64,000 nucleotides of DNA from Progne subis subis (GCA_022316685.1 JAKJHU010000039.1:3224001-3288000); one strand, 5' to 3'. Counted from the stretch's first letter, positions 1 to 14,221 are shown. Made by a program: numbers and translations. Notes: generated by a model from the letters alone, not told the origin.

Positions 1-162
1 AGAGATTAAGAATGAAATATATTATTGTAATAGGCTTTTATTTACAGTTTTCTATAATCTGTTCCAAAAGGTGGAACATCAGTTGGTGTTTTCTGAGAAG
101 TAGCAGAAAGGTTTAAAATTTTAAGCTTTATTTATATGTAAATGAATAAAAGGAATGAGGAA

Positions 163-194
<32 letters not shown>

Positions 195-1466
195 GGTGGG
201 GAGGGTTTAATTTATTTGTGGAGTCTTTGACATTCCCAGACTCAGATGTCAGGAGAATGGGAAGTAAATATCTATATATGTTGCAGGATACATATTGGGG
301 CCGACTTAAGTTTTTAGGAGTGGATGGTCACTTACCCCTTGGAGATCCTTTCAGGGGGTCCTAAAAACAGGATTCTGTTCTCTCATCTGGCACCATTTCC
401 TTCTAAGCAAGCTATGCAGGACAGACTGCTGGACATGACATTTATTCCTCTGTGGAACCCTTGAGGTTAATTAAGGTAATAAAGTGACTGAAAACATCTC
501 TGGAAGTAAAAACTTGCAAGAAAGGCACTAAATTTTTGTCATTGTTTTCTAATCTTTTAAAATGGCAATATTTGTGTTTGGTAGACGAAATTGCTGTATG
601 AAAGAAAATGAACATTCAGAGAATGCTTTGAAGATGAAAAGTGATAAATTTTTGAGATGAAAACATGAATTAAAAACTTTAGAGAAAATCAGTTCATATG
701 TAATGAATCTTATGATGTTGCTTGCCCTTGCTGTAAGCTCCCTGTGAAAGTGTAGACCTTTCATCACCCTGATTCGTTTGATTCTGTCCTTAATATCTGT
801 TGACTTAATCCTAAAATAAATGGAAGTTCAAAAGCAGGACTCTCTGTCACACATTTTATTGTTTATTGGGATGTTGAATATGAAGTTTTACCTGGGCAAA
901 TAAGGATCACTGCCACGTTTTTTAGCAAGAAACTGAGGATGATTTCCATCTTCTTGTCTTAACTGGGAATCTGTGAATAAAACTATCTATTAACATTTAG
1001 AGAAAGTATTTTTAAAAAATCCCAGCTGTTTCCTTTTTTCAGAGATCAGTAACAAAGAAAATAATGTCCTTTCTTCTCAGTCTTGTTCCCATTGCTGTGC
1101 TTTGTGCAGCATCACCGCTGGAACTGGCATTTCATTTAATTTTATGTGCAGTCTTTTTAGTAATCTTAGCAGAGAGGATTAGGGCTCTGTGATCTGCAGG
1201 GACTGAATGTGCATTTGCCTAGGCCTGTGGGAAGGACTGCTGGCAGCATGGTGGGAAGAAAGCTTGTTTGGGGACCTGCAGCTACAGGCTGCCCTCTGTC
1301 ACCTTTCACCAGTGCCGGCTGGAAGGGTTTTGGGCAGGCACATGGAGTGTGTGGTGCCGTTCTCAGGGGAAAAGGGAGCATTATTTGAGAGGATGCTGCT
1401 GTGGTTACAGATCACACTGATGTTTCCATTCTGTCTTCCCCTCTTTCGTGTCTCCTTTCCATCCAG
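1..1466 (+). other. DPF3: DPF3 intron, 3' part
   Basis: This is the downstream end of the intron before the zinc-finger exon. It ends in a pyrimidine-rich stretch and the acceptor CCATCCAG at 1459-1466. I looked for the preceding DPF3 exon (the one that encodes the residues before the second zinc-finger cysteine) and did not find it, so the N-terminal half of the gene must lie before base 1. The stretch is AT-rich and holds a T run near 164-189. No gene or RNA is recognisable in it. Confidence 0.75.
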
Positions 1467-1604
1467 TCTGTGGCAAGCGTTACAAGAACAGGCCTGGGCT
1501 GAGCTACCACTATGCTCACACCCACCTCGCCAGCGAAGAAGGTGACGAAGCCCGCGAGCAGGAGACCCGCTCTTCCCCTGTCCACCGAAATGAAAACCAC
1601 AAAC
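1467..1604 (+). CDS. DPF3: DPF3 exon encoding most of the C2H2 zinc finger
   Basis: The exon encodes a split first residue, then [20 protein letters not shown] and a hydrophilic linker ending in NENHK. This is the Kruppel-like C2H2 finger of the d4/requiem family. The second zinc cysteine and both histidines (the H-x4-H of HYAHTH) are here, while the first cysteine sits in the previous exon outside the window. The exon starts after CCATCCAG and ends before GTGAGT. It enters with two bases of a split codon (TC, Ile if the previous base is A) and leaves with one base (C), which joins CC of the next exon to make Pro. The sequence matches vertebrate DPF3 rather than DPF1 or DPF2, notably the linker rich in Glu, Arg and Asn. 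No ATG lies in this frame, as expected for an internal exon. The finger's own binding partner is not well established. Confidence 0.96.
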
Positions 1605-4600
1605 GTGAGTAGGATTTTCCCTTTGCCTCTGAGATCCTTTGCAGGGGTGTTGCCTCCACCCTGTCTTTGCCTTGGGGAGGCTGGTGTTATTTCCTGGCTC
1701 AGTTATGAGTGATTGGGACCTGGATGCTTGGAGCTAATCAGCCACAGCTCACATGGGTGCTGGCTCAGCTAGTCAGAAATTCATTTCAAACCCAGCATTA
1801 TCTCTGCAGCAAGTCACTTTTCCATTACTTCTCCTGTGGGGAGGAGGTGGCAAGGAGAAGGGGGGGAAAAGAAGGGATGCCCAACCTGCCCATCATCAAG
1901 CAGCCTTCCAGTGGCTCCTAGTAAGGATATCAAAGAAATATACATCCAGTAGTTTCAGGGGGCTGCCTTTGTTTTGCCTTTAAATAAAAGATACTTGTCA
2001 ATGTCTCAGTTTTTCAGTATGAAAATAACAGCACCTTTCTCCCTTGTACCTTCACCTGCTGCACAAACAGCTTACCTTCAACTTTGTGAAAAGTTGCTTC
2101 TTAGTTACAGTTTGAGAAAAGCTATGAAAACACATCAGTACTCATCTGCAAGGAGGAGAGCTGGAACATGAAGGGACAATGTGTCTCAATTTCCCACACT
2201 GGTACAGCGCTGAAAGAAATCTAAGAATTGTGTGATGAATCAGATGCTCAGTGTGAGCATAAGGTCCATTGCCCTGTTTGCCTGCCCCTTCTGTGCTCCT
2301 TAGGCACAGAACAGGAAGTCAAGGAGACTGTGTTCTATTACTGATTTTTGCAAGTATCTAATCCCGTTTCTCAGTTTTCCAGAGTGCAATACTATGTGAT
2401 GTTTGCTGTGACCTTGGGATTTGTGTAGATAGCTTTATTTGCTTTCAAAAAGTTCTTCTGGATCAGCATGTGATCTCTGTTATTTTAGTTCAAAGTAATA
2501 AACTAATAAAATGCTTATGGGAAAAAATATGCAGGAAAACCCTTTCTAACACCTTAAGAACTTCAAGAAATATGGAAGTACGAAAACATTTTCTTTCTAA
2601 GCAGTATAATTGGTAATTGTCCCAGGGAGGTGTGGGAGGGGGTTTCCTTCCTCCACAGCATCTGCTGCTAGCCACTGTCTGAGCTTGAAGGACTGTTTAG
2701 TGTGATCCCTATTTGGCAAGCTCTATGTTTCTGTCACTTTTATGCTCTACCTTTTAGTTATTCACATGCTTTGTAGATTCACAGCAAAAGTAATTTTGAC
2801 TCCTCCAGCTGTTGATAAACTTGAGTTGTCAATGCACTAAGAGTGACTGCTTGGGCAGGCAGGGAAATGCCAGTGTTCAGCCAGTAGCTTTTGTTTATTT
2901 AGCATTTACATCACCTTTGGGGTTTTTTGTTGGTTGGTAGGTTGGTTGGTTTTTTCCTGTGCCTGCAGTCATCAGTAATAGTTGCATACCTGAGAGGAAT
3001 ATTGCAAATCTGTATTGAATTAATATTGATAATGGTCTTGCAATAGATACCCCAAAAAAGAAGGATAGTGTCCCGTGCCCTGAATTCAGCTTGACGTAAG
3101 TGGAAAGGGGTCTCAGTCCTTGTGTCTCTGGTGCTTAGGAAATGATAGAAATTAGCAAGGAGAGCTAGAAAAGCTATGGTGAGGTTAGGAGCAGCTGACT
3201 TTGGCCCATGATAAAAACGGTGTGTTCTACACTGTGGGAAAGAGAGCTACTTGGGCTTATGTTCCCTCAGAGCAAGTGGCAAAGGGAAGCTGTTGATGCA
3301 CAGATCCACAAGCAGGCAGAAATTTAGAACCATTGGGGTAAACCTCTCTGATGCCCACATTCCTGTGTGGAAAGAATAACCAGGCAGGAGCCAGTGAGGT
3401 ATAAGCAACAGCCATGCAAATGTGCAGATCAGCCATGGGGAAAGTCGCAGATGCTGGAGGGTAACTGTCCCAAATGGCTGAGCTGTCACAGTGGCTGTTT
3501 GTTCCTTTTTTGCCTGTTTGTTTGTTTACAGCCTTGAGCTCTGATCTTGCATCTTTGCTCTTCCACTTGGCAATATTTAATTTATCCTGCCATTTATCTT
3601 CCATGTGAATACTAATTGTCCACATTGCTAATGTGCAGTCATTAAATGGTCCCTTTGTACAGGGGGATGGTGGGGACCCAGAGCATCAGATCCTTCCTCT
3701 CCCCTAAGAACTGCTAGGCATGTGTTATGAATTAGATTTGACAGCTCTGCAGCATTGTAGGTCTTGAGCTTCAAGAGTCCTCTCTGCATGGGCTTGGGGG
3801 ATGGGGTAGGTGGGAGGGAGGGGAGGATATTAATCCAAACAGCTAATCCGTAACCCACTGAGCAGGAGGGCCAGAGATACAGTGTAGAGTAGGATCTGGT
3901 TATTTGCTGAGCAGTGTGTCAGAAATATGAGCAGCCTGATGTAGAAAAGGCAAGGCAAATCACACCAGCCATTTGGAGTTTGTTGTGCTGTGGGAGGTGA
4001 GCACCAGGTCAGTAAAGTTCAGGCAGGCAGCTGCAGCATGAACTTCCTTCCTTTGTACCCACGTCTCTACAGCTTCCAGTCCTTGCAGAACCTGCAGTAA
4101 CAGCAGCCCTGGTGATGCAGGATGGAGCAGGGCTTTTGTAGGATTCAACTATTGATGCCCTAACAGGTGCCAGACCAAGAGCTGAAAGCCTCTTGTCTTT
4201 CTGCATATTCAGTGCCTTCTATTTCATGCACAGACCAATTTGAGTAGGTCAGAAAATTATCCAGAAATTGGAAAAGAGATACAGATAGCAGGAACCTACA
4301 TACAACTGAGAACCATGGAACAGGAGTCCATCAAAGAACTGGGACTGGCCCAAGTCCCATGTCTCATCTCCTTGGCACATCTCACTGTCCTTGACTGTGT
4401 AGAAGGTTAGTCTATTTACATCTCTTTACATCTCTCTCTTCTTCTGTCCTTCTTTCTCACGTAAAGATTACCTGTTGCACATGAAAGATAGTTCAGCAGT
4501 CAACACCCTAGTCTGTGCTCTGTTTGAGCTTTAATGGCTTGCTTCATAAGCTTATCTACTCCTTTGACACAAATAAATAGCCCTTCTTCAGTGTCTAGTC

Positions 4601-7600
4601 TTGCCTCTGCCTAAGCATACAATTATTTCTGACCTACTCTCTGATTTTTTACCTGAGTATTGAACTGTGAAAAGGAAATTATAGAAAACCTTTTAAAAAG
4701 TCAACTTCCCCTTTCCTCAACTCCACTGGAAAAATAAATGATCCCACACCATTTTAAGACTTTTTCTCTGCTAGCTTTTCCTCTACATGTTGGCACCGAG
4801 ACCGTGAGATTTGTGAGCCCAGGGTGCATCCAAGCCTGCCACAAAACACCTGCTGTTCTATTCCATCTCTCTCCATGGGTACAGGCCAGCTCTGGGGGCA
4901 GCTGGTGCTCACAAATTTTGAGACACTTCTGATATAGGAATTACATTAGACATCTATTGAAATATTTCTGTGAATGAGTGTACTAGTACAAAATGCTCTT
5001 TCTTAATTCCTGGGAAAATAGGACAGTGTGTCTACATGGGGAAAAGCTTCCTCTCCTTTAAAGGAGAAGAGTTTTCAGTGGCATTTTGCTGTGTGAAATG
5101 TTGATTGCAGGCAGCTATGCAGGAACAGCAACTGAACAGGATCTTATGCCCACAAGCACTTTGGCCAATGCCAATTCTAAATGAAGTACATTGCACCAAG
5201 TGCAGCTTTAGCCGTTGAGCAATACATGTAGTTAATGGAGGATGCATTCCTGTGCCCTCCTGTCCCTCTGCTAGCTTAGGCATCTGCCCTGCAAAACCAC
5301 CTGTGATCATTATTTCATGGCATCAGCCTGTTGTGCCCAGTTCCATCACAGACTTTATTATGTGGATAAATCTCTACTGGAGAGACCAGCCAAAGTTGTT
5401 TGTGTACTCTAAGCATAATTGGATACCTGGTCTCCAGAGATAAAAAATTAATGTGCTAACCTCAGTGTGCCTCCAAGCTGTCCTCCAGCTCCCCCACACA
5501 GTCATCTTTGAAACATTTTTATTTCCATCCAGGCAGGGGGCTGGCCATGAATAAATGACGAGAGTCAGCCCCTCAGTTGGAGACGAGCTGTTTGTTCCTC
5601 TCCACAAGCAGCATCAATTTGAAAAGCTACATCAGGCCTACTTTTTCCCTGCCTCAATGCTGATCCTTGCTGGGGCCATGGTGGGAGCTACTTCTGAATG
5701 CAAGGATGCATCAATGCCCACCTTGCAACAAGATACCCTGCATCAGGTGCTTTTCAGTGAAATTACCTTGAGTTGACTTCTTAGTCATTTAATCTGTTTG
5801 GGATTTTTCTCTTTTCAGAGTTTGTTTTCATAATGAAAAACACTCAAAATGCTAAAAGAAGCAGTAGTGATTGGAGAGTTCAAACTATGTAAAGATTTCC
5901 CTTAAATCCTGTTTGCATCTGTAAATTACTGAGATTTCTATGTGTGTATTTTGCGATGCTGAATTAAAAAACAGATCAGTTGTTTAGAGTCATGGCATAG
6001 TGGAAAATCTCAAACTCGTCTCCTTTGTAGAGGGAGAGCTAATTTTCAAGCCACTTTTTTTTTGTTTGTTTTGATTGGAGTCATGGGGTGGTTGTTTTGT
6101 TAGTTTGGTGTTTCTTTTCTATACTGCCTGGACTAGGACTAAAATGTTGCTGTTGATATGCAACTGTCCTGAAGAGAAGCACCGAGTGCTTCTCAGTAGT
6201 ATATGGTAAAATATTCCAATCTGACTAATTGGTTTTTTAAAAACATGTGCTTCAAAAGCACATCAGCTCTTGATTTAGAACTGTATCATTTATGTATTTA
6301 TATATTTTTCTTTTTTCTGCCATCTCCTTGATTTTTCTGCCTTTTTTCCCCCTCCTCCATGTAGAATTTGAACCAAGTAAAATCCAAATGCTTTGACTGA
6401 ATTTGAACTGATTAGGTGCCCTCTGCCTTCTCATACTCCCCCAGTGAGTAATTTCCAGATAAAAGCCTACAAGATGTTGCAGGGACCCAATTCATGGCAT
6501 AGGCCATTCTCACCTGAATATTGAGGGATGCTGCCAGATGGGGCTGTATATTGGGCATTACAATCCCTTCTTGAGGTGGGATATATCCCCTTAGCCGATG
6601 GGAATGAAATGTTTCAGTGGCCAGGTGCTACTGGAGAGGTACCCCTTGAAGTCAGGGTATATTTTATATTAAGGTGTCAGACTCTTCTGTCTGTCTTCCC
6701 ACTCTGTTTCTCCTACTGTTTATCATCATAAAGGCACTAGACAGTTACAAAGTTTTATTCCTAGCAGTGGGCTTTTGGCTGATGCTTTAGGTGCTCCTGC
6801 AGAAGACTCTGTAAGGTCAGTGCAAAGAAATTCTATGAAATGGTGCCTTAAGGTGGAGGAACACTGATTCCCTAAATCTGCTGAATCAAATCAGTTGATG
6901 CTGTATTTTCCTAGTTGTACTTTCCAACCACCTAGCTCACCTTCCAGCTCTTTCATTAGCTGTTCAGCTTAAGGGCCAGACTGATTCCTGTAAAAGAGAT
7001 GATGGAATGATCTTTCTTTCCCCACATTTAGAGGCTTCCTCTGACTTTTACAGATGTGCCTCCTTCTCCTAGCACTTCTTGTAGTGCTCCTTGGCTGTGC
7101 TTCTCTGTGAGCAGGAGCTGCAGGAAAGGCAAACCTTTGAGAGTTGCTAAAAGCTGTGCAGAAGCAACAGCTTCTTCTATCCCCACACTACCAGCTAACT
7201 CAAAAAAGGAGATAAAATCCAGTTACTGGAGAGACCTGGCAATACTTTTGGTGGGTGGTTTGCAGCATCTCTCAGTGGCATGTCCTGCTTCTCAGGCTGC
7301 CAGCAAAGGGCATGCCCATCCTGAGCGGAGGAGTGTAGTGTGGGGAGCAGAAGCTAGTGGAGGCCATGGGGCCGTGCAGGCTGATTGGCACCACTCTGGG
7401 AACACAGCACCCGCCGTTTCCCAGCGTTACACCCAAGTTCCAAGCGTGTCCGGTAGAAAACAGTGCCACATTGACACAGATGTGCTGCCTCCAGCCTGCT
7501 GTAGGGCCCTGTATCAAGTGCCCCAACACTTCCTGGTTTCAGGCCAGCCAACATGCTTATCTCTGGTACTAACAGAATAAGTGACTGGCCATTTCCTCTC

Positions 7601-10600
7601 ATTCAGTTTGATTTACACTTCTTCCTGAAAAACTGCAAGGAAAAACCCATGCACTTAATTCACAGCAAGGAGACCCAGAAATGGCCGTGCACATCCCTGC
7701 CTGGCTGCATACGTGTAAGAGAGCAAGAGCCTTGAGCTCTTCAGCTGTGCATGGCCTGTTCCTCACCTCACCAGCAGCTGTGTTCTTTTATTATTCCTTC
7801 CCAGGGCAGGCTCTAGCCTTGAGCACAGAAGCAGCTCCCCAGTCCACCTCTCTGCCCCACCATTGCTCGTTGCACCCAGCAATGATGGGGACAGAAGGGG
7901 GTGCATGCCCATCCAGCCATTTCCCTCCTCTTCCATCAAAGATACCCACAGTCCAGGCACTACTTTTCTTTTGCCTGCTCCTTAAAGCCATGTTTTCATT
8001 TAACCATCGCAGCGTAATTCCTCTCGTGAGCCTGCCTCCCCTGCACCCAGCCGTTCAGAGCAGCAAGCGGAGGGGCCGCGCTGTGATTCCTCACACTGGA
8101 GGGCTGAGGCAGGCAGGTGGCAAGGCCAGCGGCAGCCAGCCGGGCCCACGGTCACCATGGAGACGGGCCAGGCCTGCCAAGGAGAGCGCTGGCAGCCGGG
8201 GGTGGGGGGGGAAGAGGGCACATGGAGACATAGCTTGGGATTATCTGTCACCGAGGCCTCCAAGGGCCTTGACGACCGCAGGCGCAGGCTCTTGGCTGGC
8301 TTTCTCCTGCTCAGGCGGCCAGACATTGGACTTGCCCTTTGCCAGGGAGAAAAAGGGAGGAGCTGGAAAGGAAAACTGGCCCCATCTCAGACAAAGAGTC
8401 TTGTAAATTAAACAAAAAAAAAAAAAAAACAAAAAAAAAACCCCAACAAACAAAAACCCAACAAAAAAAGCAAATCCACCCCTTTTCCTCCATTGTGAAG
8501 TGCACTGGCCTTACTCAGGCCTACATGCAGGGTCCTTCGGTCTCTATTGTGCTCTGAAGATCCTTGTTGCAAACAGAGTAAATGGCTAGAGTGAAAGCCT
8601 TTAGAATTGAATTGAAAACCTCCAGTGGGCTTTATTTGTTTTGGATCAAACCCAGAAGAAACAGGTAAGAGCTGGACAAAATGTACTAGGAAAAATCCCT
8701 TTGTGAACGAGTATATCTCTGACTGTAGCAAATTCACTGTAATCATTGAAATAAATGATGCACAGCTCCACACCCCAGCAGCAAGGCATGCCCTCCGTGC
8801 ATTCTCCATTGCCTTCCCAGTAATGTGGATATGACAAAAAACAGAGACAAAATGCTGCCAAACCTAGATGCATATCTTAAATTATGGTTCTTAAGCATTG
8901 TGCTGTATTACCTACAGGCTGAAGAAATACATGTGACAGCGATTTGTTACCCAGGAACAGAAAACCAGTTTTTCTTTTAAGCACTGGTTCCACTTTCCAA
9001 GTTATTGAAGACTGTGATCCAGATCATCAAAATAATTTCACTTATAAATCAAAAAAAATGGATAGATACAAGGCTCTATTTATTTGCGAGACTGTCTGTA
9101 TATATTTAAGGGTCCCATTTTGAAGAAAAACTATTTAAAATATCTGTATTCTGAGTTTTCTGTTTAAAAAACAGAGATAAGAATTTCTTCTGAACTTGCC
9201 TTCCATCTAAGATATTTTCTGCAGCCTTGAGAAGTATAAAAATTCTACTTCTAATATCTAAGAAGAGATTTTTATTGAGTCATGTGGTTCCAGGAGATGA
9301 TGTAGAAAAGAAAATTCCTTATTTCTTGATGTTATTTCATTATAAGCAGCTTGCTTTTATTATTAAACTGAAACTATGAGGAAGATAAATTACAGGGGTT
9401 TCTTGATTCCTTGGGAAGGACCAAAGGAAGCTAGAATTCTGTTTAGAGCCTCTGCCTTCAATATCAAGAATGCACAGAAGTTGTTTTATACATTTAAATT
9501 CAGCCAACTTGTTTAGTTTTTGGGTTTTGTGTACAGAACAAAGTTAGTGTGTGATATACTATATGATTTATGTGATTTACCAAACTTACTTTGCGAAAAG
9601 ACTGCTGTGAATGATGCTACCATATTTTAAGTAGTTCTTTATTCTGCTCAGTTTGTTACAGCTTGAAATTAACTTGATTAGGCTAAGAAGAAAAAAAAAA
9701 TGTTTCAGAATAAGTGCATACCAAATTTATTTGGAAATACTGACTTTATTTTCACTCTGCATCCTGTCTTCACATAAATCACCTTTCAGGTTCAGAGAAG
9801 CTATTATTTGAACTGTACAGATCTTTCTCTTTCTCTCCCTAATCAATTTTTAAAGTTTTAAAGTATTTAAAAAAAAAAAATTATACTCAGTTTTGGGGGA
9901 GAAGTGGATGAAGACAGGGCCTTTGATGAAACCTGAAAACAACCCTAAGTTGAAATGGCAAGTGGCACTGATTTAAGTACACCTCCTATGAGCAAGCCTT
10001 AGCTCAGGCAATATTCAAAGCTCCTCAGAGCTTTTGATCTGTTGGAGTTTGCAATGTAAAAGAAAATCAGAAGAGTTTTGAGTAAGACAGTACAAGCAAA
10101 TGGTTGGTTCTTAAGCCTTTGCTTTAAAACAGTTTCTAATTATGGGTGAATTATTTTTTTACCAAATCCTTGGAGGCAGTTACCTGATCTAAGTCATCAG
10201 TTGACACCTATCAGAGTCAACTCTCTGCTAGGGAGTTACATCTTGCTAGCTGAGCTGTTTGGCTTAAACTTGCACCTTCTACTTGTTGATTATCTTATGC
10301 AAAAGGTGAATACCTAGTTAATTACTATGTCTCAGATGAAAAGGAGTGACATTACTCGCTATGAAATTAATAATTTTTCTTGCGAAATCCATTCCCATAG
10401 TTAACTTTTGTAAGTAGTTTTATGGATTTTGGGGTGAGATTAGGGTCGGGCTCTTCCTGCACGATACCCTTTTCATGAAGATTGCACATTAAATCTTGAC
10501 ATTTTTCCTTTGTTTCCTAATTCCTTCATCATTTGTTAATGACAGTAAAATAGAACCAGAAACTCTGAGGATAGATGCAAAAAAATTGCTTTGAAAGTAG

Positions 10601-13461
10601 GAACTCTGTTTACTATAATCTAAAAATCTCTTTATTCTCAAACCTAAACCTGTGATTTAGCCTGTGACTTAATTCACTATATGGTACTGATCAATAAAAT
10701 AAGCTTAAGTCATGTTTGGTTCTAGTTTTTGCATCTGTTAGAACAACAACAACAACAAAAAAAAAACATTGAAGAGAATAACATTGCCTGGCTTGTTTGG
10801 CCCTAGAGATACATCATTTAAGGTATCATTGATGTAACTTTGGGAGCTTCTCATCTATCTATGACTTTTCAGACCTGTTATCTCTATCACACACTACTGA
10901 GCCAAGTTAATAAGTGAGAACACAGAGACTCACATTAAAAATTAAATAAATGGGAAGAACACGAGGAAGAAAACAAAGGGGGCAAAAAAGGAAAAGAAGG
11001 GAAAGAGAAGAAAGAAGAAGTGATCAAACCTGATGAATTATTCCCTTGCCAGAGGCCTGGGAGAGTCCCTTCAGCTTTATCGCACAGCAAATACCCTCCA
11101 CCTCACTCACACACTGCAGATTAATTGATGAATGTATGTATTTTTGAGTCCCCCTGTCCCATTTCCAGTTTGACAGTCAGTGGATCTTATGGTCATAATC
11201 CATGTTGAAAAAATTTAAGTGAGTACATGCAGAGTGTTAATTACACTATTATGAGCAGTGGTAGAAGTGGAGCTCTTTCCTAAGTCTGCTGGCTAGCACC
11301 CTGACTGCTTGTTTTTATTTGTGGCCTCACCACAGAATTTTTGTGTGTTTGAGAATAAGCCAGTCTACCACTCTACCTCCAAGTCTTTCAGCTTTAAAAT
11401 GGAACCCAACCTCACCACGAGACTTAATTAGGGTCCAGACCACTTTGGTTAGTATCAATGGCAAAAGAGGCTTTTGACCTCACAGAAGGTTAATAACAAG
11501 AACTTAGTATCTGTAAGGCACTTTAAGACACTTGGCTGAAAGGTGAAATAATGTAATAAGGAACAACAACAAAAAAAGTCACTGAATTCTGAGCTTGCTG
11601 AGTTTGCATGGCACGTGGCCTTTCTGTAGATGCAGAATAATATAAAGATGTAATTACTTAACTTTTTTAAAATGGAGCTGCAGTGGGAAATATAAATGCT
11701 AAGGAGGTCTGCTTTTTATACACAAAATATATACAACAGCAACTTTATGATCATTTTGTTACAGCTCTTAAAATGAGCCAGTGTGCTAGACTTCCACCTG
11801 GTTCCTGTTCTTTTTTTGCTTATCTTGCCTGAATGTATTAAATGCCTTCCTGGAACAGACAAAATGCTAATCTAACACTGGGAGCTTCTCTCTTTCTTTG
11901 AGAGAGTTGGGGGTCTGTCAACCAGGATAATTTCAGAGCAAAGATCATTGTTTAGTAAACACTGTCAGGATCTCCATGACCACAGAGGAAGATGGGGATG
12001 TATTTGCAGCCTCATGGGTTTTAATTTTCTTCTTAATTTCACCTTACCTGGAGTCTTTCAGTTACCAATCTCCAAAAGTTCAGCTGATCAACATCTGGAA
12101 ATACATGAATAACTAGATGCACCCAAACCAGAAAAGCACATTGAACTTGGAGGAAATTTTAATTTTAAGTGTATGTCTTGGATTGCTACCAGAAGCCCCT
12201 TAGAATGTCATTGTTCTTTGGGGGAAATTTGAATGTGGACAAAAAGACCATTAATAAAGGCTGTCGAAACATCTGTTAAAAATCTGCAAGTTACAAAATA
12301 TGCATTAAAAAGATAATTAAATAGAGATGGTACAGTTTAAAGTTCTTGATTTTCTCAGTTGTAAAATTCTTCATGCAGTAAGCTTAGGCCAGGTATACCT
12401 ACTGGTATATAACTGGATTTTTTATATTCAAAGAGAAGAAACAAAGACAAAGACCAACCATTACTTCCACTCCCTTCCTCAGTTCATAGTCAGAGTGTAC
12501 AGGAAGATGTTTTCCCTCTCTGGAGAGCAGAGGAGGGAAATGGCAGTTGTGAGCAAGAAAAAAAGGACATTGCTGTTCTGCTCAACTAAGAGGAATGCAG
12601 AAGACCTCTGCCCTTCTCTTCTTCCTAAGGGATCTTCCTCCTCCTCTACTTAAGATCAGTGTGTGTCTGCACCTTTCCAAGTATTCCTAGCTGGAGAATA
12701 ATAATATAATCTCGCTCCTTTTTTCTTGGCTGAAAAAGTTTTTAACTATGCTGGTTGGGATGTCTGCCCCAGGCTGACTCTGCACCTGTGTTGGGTGTTG
12801 GGGTAGTGTTGGACCCTTCCTGCTCATCCCAGGGAACATGACTGCTGCAGGGGTCTCAAGTCTTGAGTGAAACATCCCCAAATAGCTTTGCCTGTGAATA
12901 TTCAGGAGCTTTTGAACCAACCATCTGACTAAGGACACCCTTCTACTTAGAGATGTAGTCCCCTAAAAAGCTACTTGAAATAAAAACAGTAAGGGTATGT
13001 ATCCCCCCATCTTCCCACTGTTGATTTGTGAGCTTTGGAGACTGTATTTTTCCGTTACGAATTTGTATTTTGTGGGATTGTGATGATGACTGCTGCCTGA
13101 AAAACCAAGTTTTGCTTACTGACAACACAGAACTTATTCTGCACTAGGGATTGCCTCTCTATACCTGTATGTGTTACAAGTCTCTGAACTGTAAAGGCAT
13201 ATCTGGAAGCATGTCCTTGAGATGGAGCAGCCTGTCTGGGATTAGAAAGGGGATAGTGAAGGGCATTTCAGGCAAAATAGATGCAACCCCAGGTGTACTT
13301 AAAATGGAGGTGGTTTATGCAGTTCACTTTTTGTCCTAATTGGCAATGTTTTGGGAAGACTGTGGCCTGCAAACTCACTGAGCTAACACTATATCAAGGA
13401 TAAGAGGCAAATGTCCAAGTGAATGCTCTTTTAGTAAATCTGACTTCTAACCCAACTGCAG
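1605..13461 (+). other. DPF3: DPF3 intron of about 11.9 kb
   Basis: The intron runs from donor GTGAGT (1605) to an acceptor ending CAACTGCAG (13461). It contains no exon or RNA gene that I recognise. Its most distinctive part is a GC-rich, CpG-containing patch at about 8000-8330, listed separately. From about 8.9 to 12.3 kb it is AT-rich, with frequent stops in all frames. Simple repeats include an A-rich run at 8410-8470, an (AAC)n run at 10742-10766 and GGTT repeats near 2930-2955. Open frames at 7056-7580 and 7681-8406 reflect the raised GC content and show no family resemblance. Confidence 0.85.
8000..8330. promoter_or_regulatory. GC-rich intronic patch with an RFX-like X-box
   Basis: The patch is richer in GC and CpG than the AT-rich intron around it. 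At 8151-8164 it contains GTCACCATGGAGAC, close to the RFX X-box pattern (two half sites around AT). This combination is typical of intronic enhancers or minor promoters. No transcript start can be shown from sequence alone, and the motif could occur by chance. Confidence 0.25.
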
Positions 13462-13590
13462 CCCAGAAAGGACCAGATGGGGTCATCATTCCCAATAACT
13501 ACTGTGACTTCTGCCTCGGAGGCTCCAATATGAACAAAAAAAGTGGCCGGCCTGAGGAACTTGTATCATGCTCAGACTGTGGGCGCTCTG
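13462..13590 (+). CDS. DPF3: DPF3 exon encoding the first half of PHD finger 1
   Basis: The exon encodes [20 protein letters not shown], then a Lys/Ser/Gly/Arg-rich loop and [12 protein letters not shown]. This is the N-terminal zinc-binding half of PHD1: the C-x2-C pair (YCDFC) and the second pair (SCSDC). It lies between acceptor CTGCAG and donor GTAGGT. It opens by completing the Pro codon and closes with a single G. That G can join GG of the exon at 39572 (Gly) to continue PHD1, or CT of the exon at 16436 (Ala) to give the short isoform. It is thus the last exon shared by DPF3a and DPF3b. Human DPF3 has Ala where this sequence has Ser in the SCSDC segment, a mild change. Confidence 0.97.
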
Positions 13591-14220
13591 GTAGGTGACT
13601 CCTTCTTGCATCTTTCTTGTACAAAGGCATTTGTGTGATTTGGTTTTTACACCTTCTGAAGATTTTGAAGAAAGGCAACACATTTGGGAAAGGCTAGAAG
13701 ATGGAATCTTACCTCTTCTCTATGTTTGTGGGAAAGAATGACTGAAAAATTTCCTATTATAAACCCCATTGTTGGATTCACATATTTAAGCTAATGGGTC
13801 CTACAAAATAATGAAGTTTTAATGTATTTATTGGCTTTTGGGAACATTGGTACATGTGCTAGTTGTTCTTCACTCATGGAGGGAGAAAATCCTATGACAA
13901 TTTTACAGAATGGTCTCTGTCTTTAAATGCTGCAATTACAACTATAAATTACTTACAAGATTTATGAAAGTTGCATGACAAGCATTCCCATTGATTACAC
14001 ATTTCATGCATTTCTTCATCCAAAAAAGAAAGAGGGAGAAAATTACAGGGTAGGTATGGGGCTAGCTGTCAAGAATTATCCTCTTGCACGATGACTATCA
14101 TTAGTTTTGTTTAAAGAGGTTTTTATTTCCTCCTTTTCTTCCCTTCTCTCTTTTTAAATGTAGGCAATTTAAATGTAGGCAATTGTGTTTTTCCCATTCT
14201 GAGTTGTCTTTATTTCTGGG

Positions 14221-14221
<1 letters not shown>

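Noticed and set aside
155..364. Open frame beginning with a run of Phe
   Set aside because: It is driven by the T run near 164-189 inside an intron.
1207..1712. Open frames overlapping the zinc-finger exon
   Set aside because: They are in different frames from the DPF3 reading frame, which has no ATG there.
7681..8406. 241-codon open frame, the longest in the window
   Set aside because: It lies in a GC-rich intronic patch where stops are rare, and no domain or family resemblance is visible. Overlapping frames on the other strand are open too.
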